This document shows, in pieces, positions 7,390 to 14,227 of a stretch of DNA of 64,000 nt (position 1 is its first letter; each line of letters starts with the position of its first letter). Below the pieces are notes generated by a model, which saw nothing but the letters and a program-made list of their open reading frames with translations, was not told the origin of the DNA and ran no database searches. This DNA is from Methyloprofundus sedimenti. Lineage in GTDB: Bacteria; Pseudomonadota; Gammaproteobacteria; Methylococcales; Methylomonadaceae. The stretch is taken from positions 124,001 through 188,000 of the forward strand of contig NZ_LPUF01000004.1 of NCBI RefSeq assembly GCF_002072955.1. The letters run 5' to 3'. Position numbers and translations under genes: made by a program.

Positions 7390-9037
7390 GTAACTTCTCA
7401 TTATCCACTGGCAGCGGCCGCACGAATGACTTCCGATAACGGAGGAATCCCTTCTAACTTCAGTAAGCGACTTTTTAAATAACCCCAAAATGACATGCCG
7501 TGCTTTCGGCAGGTCTTCTTGAGACTGGCAAAAGTATCACGGGCTTTCCGCCCTGCATCACTTCGTGTACTCCCGCTGATTTTTCGTTTCTTGACGTAAT
7601 CCCTTATATCCCGTTCGCTTAAATTGTTATGAAGTGGGAGGTAGGGTTTGTCGAGTACACGGAGGAGTTCATGTTGATTTTTCCCCATTCGCCCGAGGGC
7701 CTGGTTAAGCGTTTCGTAACAGGTTTTGGTACTGCATAGGATTTGAAAGCGCTGCCTGATACTGCTCGCCTGTTCGGTAACAGGATTAAGTTTATAAGCT
7801 TTCAGGTCATGGTAAATCGACCAAAGCTGGTCGCGTGCGTCATCTACTGCCTTGGTATGGCTGTCATTTAAAGGAATCAGGCGATTAATTACTCGTTCGG
7901 CATGGATCCAGCACAAGGCATGATCAAAGACGTTAAACTGCCCTGCATCATCACTGATAATTGAAAAAGTCAGAGGAAATGCCTTGGTCTAGCAGCCCTC
8001 CCATCAAAGCACCTTCCGTGACTATTTTTCTGTGCCGAGGTTTAACGATGCCTTGCTGATCCAGCCATTCGCACCCGTCAGGTGCCGTGTTAATGCAGAC
8101 ACTGATATTTTCCAGTGTCGCCAATATTACAACAGACAGCTTATTTTGTGCCATGTATTCAATGGCACCTGTGTTCAATGTATAAAGCGTTGTTTTGCCT
8201 TGTGATAGACAGTTTAAAAAATTGATTCTGCTTTTACTTTCTGTACTACTGAACCAGGCAAAAAAATCATTGCCAATATGTGTGCAATAGCCATTTTGCC
8301 CTTTATGCCGTGCGCCAGTATCATCTGTATGAATATATTTAGAAACGGATAATCCCGTCTTCAGTAATTCATCTTTTTCGGCATGAAAATCGTCCAGATC
8401 TTCTGTTAGTATATAACTGAGCTTACCGCTCGAAATATCGACGCCTAAATCACGAATTTGTTCCAGTAGTAATGGCTGTGTGACATGTTGGTGATGGTAT
8501 TGATAGAGAATAAAGGCAATAAGGCTTTTACCAAAACTACCTCCCTGAATGTCTTCAGGAAGCTGACCTAAAATCGTAAGACCCTCTGGCGTTATATATT
8601 CTGCTAAACGATAACGAATGTTATGAGTTTGAAAGGTAATATCCTGAATAACACGATCCTGATACCCTTTAAAGCGTGAACCCTCTGGGATTTCATCCGG
8701 CTAAATAATTTGGGTTTCATCTATTTTGAGGTTGCCTTTTTTACTGCGCCTTGGGCCTTTTTTCCTTTTTGATGAGGAGTCATCACTTCCTGGGGCACCC
8801 TCCTTATCCATTGTACTCGGTTTGATTTTAGGCTTTGTGGTTTCGCCTTTAAGCTTGAGTATCTCTTGTGCTAACTCATCAATCTGCTTTTGTTGCCAGG
8901 CAAGCATTTCCAATAACACATCGACTAGCGGTGTGCGATCTTCTTTGTTTATCTCTGGTAATTCAGGTTTAGGCGAGTTCATAGAATATATTGTAAAGCA
9001 ACTTTTTAATATTTTCCCGTGGATAATGAGAAGTTTC
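7390..9037 (-). mobile_element. IS66-family element (tnpC only), copy 1
   Basis: 1,648 bp with ends GTAACTTCTCATTATCCAC and its inverse (one or two mismatches; the other end reads GAAACTTC). The 5'-GTAA start is typical of IS66. It is near-identical to the copy at 40702-42348, one base longer. No 8-bp target duplication is seen (GTCTTATT left, ATTATTAT right), and tnpB of another IS66 abuts its right end. Confidence 0.85.
7401..8982 (-). pseudogene. IS66 transposase TnpC, inactivated
   Basis: It should encode ~526 aa like the copy at 40713-42293. A Gln codon became TAG at 8703-8701, early in the gene (after QTQII), and one extra A in an A-run at about 7965 shifts the frame. Fragments in three frames (8982-8701, 8178-7951 and 7916-7401) together cover the family: a Lys-rich linker, a core with DDTGARHKGQNGYC, and C-terminal NNLSERDIRDYVKKRKISG. 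The transposase is dead in this copy. Confidence 0.88.
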
Positions 9038-9120
9038 ATTATTATACCACTAAAAGGCTGATAAATAAGGTTTAACTTGCTGTTTTATTGATTCTTTTTA
9101 TGCAGAATAGAGTCGCTTGA

Positions 9121-9477
9121 TCAGTTGTTTTTTAGACCAGAAACAGCCGTGTGCGCTTGCACTTGGTGATAGGATAAACCATCCAGTAACCAGTGTAATT
9201 CACGTGAGGTTAGTGACACAGCCTGCTCGTTCAATTCGCTTGGCCACTGGAACGTCCCCTTATCCAGGCGGCGATAATAAAGCCAGAAGCCATTACATTC
9301 CCAATAGAGTAGTTTTAGTTTATCGCGAGAGCGATTACAAAAGACAAAAACACTCCCGGTAAAGGGATCATGGCCCAACTGCTCTGAAACGATCAGCGAC
9401 AAGCCATTAATGGACTTACGCATATCCGTAACACCTGTCGCCAGATACACCTGATTAACAGCAAGACCGTTTATCAT
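9121..9477 (-). CDS. tnpB: IS66 accessory protein TnpB
   Basis: 118 aa, the standard Orf2 of IS66 elements: YLATGVTDMRKSINGLS near the start, then VFVFCNRSRDKLKLLYWECN and GFWLYYRRLDKGTF. TnpB is needed with TnpA and TnpC for IS66 transposition; its exact role is unclear. It overlaps tnpA by 4 bp (ATGA). No cognate tnpC follows. Confidence 0.92.
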   Translation of the reverse strand: MINGLAVNQVYLATGVTDMRKSINGLSLIVSEQLGHDPFTGSVFVFCNRSRDKLKLLYWECNGFWLYYRRLDKGTFQWPSELNEQAVSLTSRELHWLLDGLSYHQVQAHTAVSGLKNN

Positions 9478-9806
9478 GAGATGGACCTCACCAACTCCAA
9501 TAACGGTTTTAAAATACTGAGTTCCGTATTGGCCTGTATTTCCAGGCTAAAGCCATTGGTATGAGTGACTTTGATAACCGACGATAGCCTTGGGCCACTT
9601 AAATTGTCTTCGGCAACAAATTTTACCGGAACCAGTTGGCTGGTTTGTTGCACTGACGAGCTGGCCGAACCGAATTTCTTTTTGTAATAACTGAAGATAT
9701 GCGGCTTGATATCATGGACCTTGCAATACTCAGCCTGAGTTAAACGACTGGCTTGCCATTGTGGTATATGCTCTTGCATAGCCGCTTTATTTTGAGATGG
9801 GCTCAT
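9474..9806 (-). CDS. tnpA: IS66 accessory protein TnpA
   Basis: 110 aa. The N-terminal helix-turn-helix (WQASRLTQAEYCKVHDIKPH, then FSYYKKKF) is typical of IS66 Orf1, followed by a loose linker and a beta segment (FSLEIQANTELSILKPLLELV). Probably binds the element ends. First gene of the remnant and overlaps tnpB. Confidence 0.9.
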   Translation of the reverse strand: MSPSQNKAAMQEHIPQWQASRLTQAEYCKVHDIKPHIFSYYKKKFGSASSSVQQTSQLVPVKFVAEDNLSGPRLSSVIKVTHTNGFSLEIQANTELSILKPLLELVRSIS

Positions 9807-9909
9807 AAATACCTCTGAAGTTAAATGGAGGTATTAGTGTGCCCTTTTTTATAGGGGTTTAGAATGTGTGGTTTAATTGACGCTTACAGTATAAATGTTG
9901 AACTTGTAA

Positions 9910-10113
9910 CTACTCAATTTCCCAATCCCCCAACCTTAACCCTGTCACCCGTGAAAATTCGCCAGTATTATGTGTCACCAATACTACATCATAAGTGCGT
10001 GCCGTGGCAGCAATTAGAATATCATTGGGCCCTATGGGTTTACCTTGAGCGGCTAGGTCAGCACGTATTTGTCCGATAACTGCGATAACTGCGATAACTG
10101 CGATAACCGGTCA
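9910..10113 (-). pseudogene. VapC (PIN) toxin, C-terminal fragment 1
   Basis: On the minus strand the frame gives QIRADLAAQGKPIGPNDILI, then AATARTYDVVLVTHN and TGEFSRVTGLRLGDWEIE before a TAG. This is the last third of a VapC PIN domain, including the conserved GPND and the TxN acidic site. The first two thirds, with the first catalytic Asp, are missing. The upstream end runs into a 9-bp tandem repeat and the IS4. A second fragment of the same gene lies at 13861-14049. Confidence 0.82.
10072..10107. repeat. Tandem 9-bp repeat, four units
   Basis: TGCGATAAC three times plus a diverged first unit (TCCGATAAC). In the vapC fragment's frame it reads Val-Ile-Ala repeatedly, so the array was gained in frame, by slippage. 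Confidence 0.85.
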
Positions 10114-10133
10114 GGATAACTGGGGTCAGAGTA

Positions 10134-11670
10134 GAATGGCACTTACTTAAGATATAAGCTACTGAAAATATTAAAAAAGGCAGGTTCGATGATAAACTGA
10201 TTGCGACAAAACAACTTAGCCATCACCGAGAAACCTGCCTTAATGTTTATTAATAACAAATTTTTACGCTGCCAACAACAAAGAATAAAAAAATGTGCAG
10301 AAAAGACAGATTCGTATCAATTTTTAACCTGCTCACCTGCCCTGAACTGCTATCAAGAATTGACACCTTATTACCTGAACATCGAGAGCGACTTTATCCG
10401 CCCACAGAAACACTTTCAATTTTTTAGCACAAGCCTTGAGTGAAGATCGCTCCTGTCAAAAAGCGGTCAATGATGCAGCAATAAAACGTATCATTGGTGG
10501 CCTTGCACCTGTTAGTACCTCTACGGGTGGTTATTGTCGAGCAAGACAGCGTTTGCCATTAGCAATGGTTTCTGACCTAGTTTGCCAGACAGGTGAGCTC
10601 ATTAACTGTCAAATCCCTGAGCAATGGCGCTGGCATGGAAGGCGTGTACATTTAATTGATGGAACCACTGTAACAATGCCCGACACCGTTGAAAATCAGG
10701 CAGTATATCCTCAGCAGAGTGGTCAAAAACCAGGACTTGGTTTTCCAATTTGTCGGTTGGTTGGCGTTATCTGCCTTTCAAGTGGGGCCGTTTTAAATGC
10801 GTCGATAGGACGGTTCAATGGAAAAGGCTCAGATGAGCAAAGTTTGCTTCGTAATATTATAGACACCTTTGATACGGGAGACCTTGTTCTTGGCGATGCT
10901 TTTTATGGTACCTATTTTTGTTAGCTTCACTGCGTGAAAAGGCATTGATGCCGTCTTTGAGCAAATGGGCGCGCGTAAACGGGTAACTGACTTTAGGAAA
11001 GGCAAACGAATAGGCACCAGAGATCACTTAATCGAACTAACCAAACCAAAGATCAAACCAGACTGGATGACACAAGCGCACTATGATGTTGCACCGAAAA
11101 CGTTACTTATCCGTGAGTTAAGCACTCATGGCAAGATACTCATAACAACATTGCTATGCCCTAAAGAAGCATCGAAACCAGAACTCAAGGTTTTGTATAA
11201 AAAACGCTGGCAGATTGAAGTTGATTTCCGGAATATAAAAACGACGATGGGCATGGAAACGCTCAGCTGTAAAACACCCGAAATGAGTGAAAAGGAGATA
11301 TGGGTCTATTTTCTGGCCTATAATCTGATTCGACTATTGATGGCTCAAACGGCTTTATTAGTCGATATATTACCACGCCAGCTTAGCTTTAAGCATACAC
11401 TACAATTGTGGTTGGCATGGACTCAACAGACGGCTCTTACTGGTACAGGAGTCATTGAAGAATCATTATTTGTATTAATTGCTCAGCAGCGGGTTGGAAA
11501 TCGTTCTGGTCGAATAGAACCTCGTGCAGTAAAAAGAAGACCAAAGCCTTTTTCCTTGTTAATGAAACCTAGAGAAGAAGCAAGAGCAGTGATTAGAAAG
11601 AATGGACACCCGAAGAAAATAAAGTAACTCACTGTGATTTATGTGTTTTATTCTTAAGTAAGTGCCATTC
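10134..11670 (+). mobile_element. IS4-family element, copy 1
   Basis: 1,537 bp with perfect 19-bp ends (GAATGGCACTTACTTAAGA inverted). It is flanked by an 11-bp direct repeat, GGGTCAGAGTA, at 10123-10133 and 11671-11681, the target duplication. It is the same element as 42822-44362, which is 4 bp longer. Confidence 0.93.
10201..11627 (+). pseudogene. IS4-family transposase, frameshifted
   Basis: The intact copy encodes ~476 aa. Here four single bases are missing, each in a homopolymer: a T-run at ~10321, a T-run at ~10424, a T-run at ~10918 and an A-run at ~10941. The broken frames still cover DDE landmarks: HLIDGTTVTMPDT (first D), GDLVLGDAFYGTY (second D), and YKKRWQIEVDFRNIKTTMG (YREK-like region with the E). 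Either dead by slippage or a read error, since every difference seen is a run-length change. Confidence 0.88.
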
Positions 11671-11766
11671 GGGTCAGAGTAAATTTAAATCTGAAAATAG
11701 AAGGAGTTTAACTTTACCCTGAACCCAGTTATCTCAGTGCTTCCCGCAGTCAGGTGGAGCGCCTTT

Positions 11767-12027
11767 TTATGCGACTTCTTTTTGCTCTACATCCCAGCCT
11801 GGAAAAACAAGTACAGCAGGATGAACCTGTAATGCTCTTGCAAGAACTTTTGCTCTTTCTACCCCTAAGTTTACCTTGTCATGCTCAATAGCTGAAAGTG
11901 TTGATTGAGGGATTCCTGTAAGAGTTGATAATTCATTTTGGCTTAATTCTTGAAACTCGCGAATAATACGAACAGACTCACCTATGGAAACTTTTTCTCT
12001 AATTAGAGATTCTTGATAATCTTTCAT
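11767..12027 (-). CDS. HTH antitoxin of a RelE-type pair
   Basis: 86 aa from the ATG at 12027. I prefer this start because AGGAG lies 8 bases upstream and the ATG begins one base after the toxin stop; a start at 12048 would overlap the toxin. An XRE helix-turn-helix is clear: VRIIREFQELSQNELSTLTG, then PQSTLSAIEHDKVNLG. It is expected to bind the toxin and repress the operon. Toxin-first order is that of HigBA-like modules. The operator candidate is at 12318-12333. Confidence 0.88.
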   Translation of the reverse strand: MKDYQESLIREKVSIGESVRIIREFQELSQNELSTLTGIPQSTLSAIEHDKVNLGVERAKVLARALQVHPAVLVFPGWDVEQKEVA

Positions 12028-12028
12028 A

Positions 12029-12310
12029 TTACTTTCTCCTATAATCATGTGCAGTTACTTTAACTACATATACAAAAAACTGCTCATTTTCAATTTTATA
12101 AATAATTCTATATTGAAGGTTGAGGCGTGACGATCGGTGTCCTTTCCACTCGCCTAGCAAAGGCTCATCGTTAAATCCTTTAATCTGTTTTAACCCGTCT
12201 GGACCAGAAATTGATACGATATCTTTCCATTTTTCATATCGCTTCAAAACTTCAGTTGGTAATGAGCTAATTTGCTTTATAGATTTTTTATGTTCAAATA
12301 TTTTCCACAT
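12029..12310 (-). CDS. RelE/HigB-like toxin
   Basis: 93 aa. Features fit the RelE/ParE superfamily: SLPTEVLKRYEKWKDIV, then LKQIKGFNDEPLLGEWKGHR and SSRLNLQYRIIYKIEN, ending VVKVTAHDYRRK. Family members cleave mRNA at the ribosome; the C-terminal HDYR-type end is typical of the HigB/YafQ side. It is first in the operon, and the antitoxin ATG follows one base after its stop. The frame is intact. Confidence 0.87.
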   Translation of the reverse strand: MWKIFEHKKSIKQISSLPTEVLKRYEKWKDIVSISGPDGLKQIKGFNDEPLLGEWKGHRSSRLNLQYRIIYKIENEQFFVYVVKVTAHDYRRK

Positions 12311-12317
12311 ATCATAA

Positions 12318-12333
12318 ATAGTATAGATACTAT
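12318..12333. promoter_or_regulatory. Candidate toxin-antitoxin operator
   Basis: ATAGTAT-AG-ATACTAT, a perfect 7-bp inverted repeat, 8 bp upstream of the toxin start. Its position and symmetry suit autorepression by the HTH antitoxin. Confidence 0.5.
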
Positions 12334-12740
12334 ATTTAGTATGTCAATTTTTAATGAGCATAACGCCGCCATTGGATTATCTCACTACTTATACAAAAGT
12401 CGGGGTCACAAAAGTCGGGGTCTACTATAGAATTATGAAGAGAAATGACAAGTGAGTAATAGATATGATGTTTATAGGAAAAGTTATCTATATATGTATA
12501 TCTGCAAGTGCAAGTTTATCGGTAAATGGTGGGCAAACGGTAAGGCTGTTTGCCCACCCTACCGGGCTTTTCTTATATCAGGTGCATTATATGGCACCGT
12601 CAGAAGGGAGAGGAGTCCATATCATCATCCTACTAACTAGACTACTATGCAAAAATAAACACCTGAACATCCCTCTGCTTTTATTTTCTGCATATGAATT
12701 CGCAATTCGGGACCTAACCCTTAGCTTTTATTCGTAGTTT
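12334..12740. other. Repeat-filled intergenic region
   Basis: No gene seen. It holds a double AAAAGTCGGGGTC (~12395-12422), a 98-bp dispersed repeat (12417-12514), a family B REP and the duplicated segment shared with 7090-7389. It ends in GAATTCGCAATTCGGGACCT just after the bestrophin stop. Confidence 0.6.
12417..12514 (+). repeat. 98-bp dispersed repeat, copy 1
   Basis: Matches 40325-40422 in inverted orientation with two differences. It starts GGGGTCTACTATAG and ends CTGCAAGTGCAAG. No protein recognised in it. Confidence 0.85.
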
Positions 12741-12821
12741 TTACTTCAGTTTGTTCATTACTTCATTACAATTTTGTTCTATTGTTTTGCAGATTTTATC
12801 AATAGTTACAGAAGTCTTATT
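12514..12821. repeat. Duplicated segment (partner 7090-7389)
   Basis: This is the full version, with a complete family B REP (12514-12567) and the 3' end of an intact bestrophin gene. The partner is truncated by IS66. Confidence 0.85.
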
Positions 12822-13643
12822 TTCCGAAAATGGCTCAGCAAATAAGTTTGTTAACTTGTTTATTGTTAAAAACGCAGAACTTATGATTACCATAACTGGA
12901 ATTGCTAAAAACTCAAATCCACTGTTTTCTCCTCCTAAGTCTATATCGCCAATAAATAAAGGTATAAGAATGACGTAAAAACCCACAATTATTTTCGTGA
13001 AAGCACTGTAAATCATCAAAAAAGGCGTGTTTTTGATTCTCTCTGCTTTACCTTGAGTGTCATAAAAACGATTAATTTGTTGCATTAAATCGCTTTTTTC
13101 GATATTAGCTCTTGAAGAGAAATCGCTTTCAAGGGTTTTTGTGATCGCTACTAATATTTCGTTTGAAATTTTATTTTCTATGTTTATTTTAAATGCGCTA
13201 AATAACTCTAACTCTTGCTCATTAAAACTGGGTTTGAAATTATTGTGCATTTCATTTTTTAGCTGTCGTATGTATAAAATAGTCAATCTAATTAATTTTT
13301 CAGCTTGAAGTTTTAAATCTGCTTGCTCGATATCTTTAAAATTTTCTGAATTACCATAATAGGCATAGATTTTAGCAACGAAACTTCTAGTGTTGTTTGT
13401 TAATTCTCCAAATATTTTCCTTGCTTCCCACCATCTGTCATACGCTGAATTCATTCTAAAACCCAAGAAAAAGGCAACAGCAAGCCCAAATACAGAGCCT
13501 ATTTGTCCAGATGTTTTATAAATGTGGTCACCAAAATATTCTTCAATACTAAGTACAAGAACTGCGTAAACCGTTGTAATAATTATAAACGGTAATGCAA
13601 TTTTTAATAATTGAAGTAAACCTTGTTTTTCTGTCTTTATCAT
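12741..13643 (-). CDS. Bestrophin-family (UPF0187) membrane channel
   Basis: 300 aa. Hydrophobic segments near 13-35, 45-65, ~210-235 and ~245-262. The hallmark FGLAVAFFLGFRMNSAYDRW, followed by WEARKIFGELTNNTRSF, identifies the bestrophin/YneE family. Bacterial members form pentameric inner-membrane ion channels; several conduct cations rather than chloride. AT-rich compared with the jet genes. It is monocistronic, between toxin genes, so probably cargo. A 3' fragment of the same gene is at 7309-7389, so the locus was once duplicated. Confidence 0.88.
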   Translation of the reverse strand: MIKTEKQGLLQLLKIALPFIIITTVYAVLVLSIEEYFGDHIYKTSGQIGSVFGLAVAFFLGFRMNSAYDRWWEARKIFGELTNNTRSFVAKIYAYYGNSENFKDIEQADLKLQAEKLIRLTILYIRQLKNEMHNNFKPSFNEQELELFSAFKINIENKISNEILVAITKTLESDFSSRANIEKSDLMQQINRFYDTQGKAERIKNTPFLMIYSAFTKIIVGFYVILIPLFIGDIDLGGENSGFEFLAIPVMVIISSAFLTINKLTNLFAEPFSENKTSVTIDKICKTIEQNCNEVMNKLK

Positions 13644-13860
13644 TTGCTAATCGTCATCTTCTTCAATGCTTTGATTATAGGGGATCCCAATATTTAGACC
13701 AATACTTAAAGAGCTATTTAGAGGTGAAAACAAAGGGTCAAAAAACAAGCGTCAGGTTCCAATTGCGAATTTATTGACAAATAAGCTAAGAACTTTAAGG
13801 TCAGTTCTAACATTCATATATTTTTGTTGGAATCTTAGACTTTACCCTTGGGTTAACGGT

Positions 13861-14049
13861 CTAGCCATGCGTTTGATAGCAGCATAAATGTTGAACTTGT
13901 AACGACTCAATTTCCCAATCCTCCAACCTTAACCCTGTCACCCGTGAAAATTCGCCGGTATTATATGTCACCAATACTACATCATAAGCGCGCGCCGTGG
14001 CAGCAATTAGAATATCATTGGGCCCTATGGGTTTACCTTGAGCAGCTAC
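13861..14049 (-). pseudogene. VapC (PIN) toxin, C-terminal fragment 2
   Basis: Same segment as 9910-10113, about 95 percent alike by eye: AAQGKPIGPNDILIAATARA, then YDVVLVTYN and GEFSRVTGLRLEDWEIESLQ. Here the final stop of fragment 1 is a Ser codon and the frame runs on to a TAG at 13861. The 5' part is missing and is replaced by unrelated sequence at 14050. Confidence 0.82.
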
Positions 14050-14145
14050 AAACAGAGGGGCAGGTCCCCAATTGCGAATTTCTAGCTATTCTGAACGCAT
14101 TGGTTTTCGGGATTTTGTACCTCAGTTTGTGGATCTCTGCGTCAC

Positions 14146-14192
14146 GGAACGCTGAGCGTTCTCGTATGAATTCCCACGCAGAGCGTGGGAAC
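14146..14192. repeat. Double palindrome next to jetC
   Basis: GAACGCTGAGCGTTC, then TTCCCACGC-AGA-GCGTGGGAA. Both are self-complementary. Such units are spread through many proteobacterial genomes. This one lies 36 bp after the jetC stop, so it could also end the jetABC transcript. Confidence 0.6.
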
Positions 14193-14227
14193 TAGGAGTA
14201 AGTTAAAAAAACGGGAGCTAGTCGTCA

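Larger units (their letters stand above)
9038..9887 (-). mobile_element. Remnant of a full-type IS66 (tnpA-tnpB end)
   Basis: The right end at 9887 reads, on the minus strand, GTAAGCGTCAATTAAACC, a standard IS66 terminus. tnpA and tnpB are intact, but where tnpC should follow there is only ~80 bp before the other IS66 begins. It was inserted into the end of a vapC remnant (9910-10113). Confidence 0.75.
4450..14227. other. 9.8-kb accessory insert splitting the Wadjet operon
   Basis: Everything between the jetC stop and the jetD start. It holds a REP transposase pseudogene, ccdAB, an Mrr-like nuclease, IS66 and IS4 copies, a HigBA-like pair, a bestrophin gene and two vapC fragments. Type I jetC and jetD are normally adjacent, and the jetC stop here overlaps an ATG (14228-14226) that starts only a short, meaningless reading frame. 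I infer that the block was inserted stepwise at the jetC/jetD junction. No single pair of ends brackets the whole block. Confidence 0.7.
13644..14227. other. Remnants between bestrophin and jetC
   Basis: No intact gene. It contains a vapC fragment (13861-14049), two AATTGCGAATT motifs preceded by CAGGT(C/T)CC (~13748 and ~14068) and a palindrome at 14146-14192. On the jetC strand an ATG at 14228 overlaps the jetC stop and opens only 28 codons. Confidence 0.6.

Noticed and set aside
10072-10107. CRISPR-like array
   Set aside because: Only four 9-bp units in tandem without spacers; slippage repeat inside a vapC fragment.
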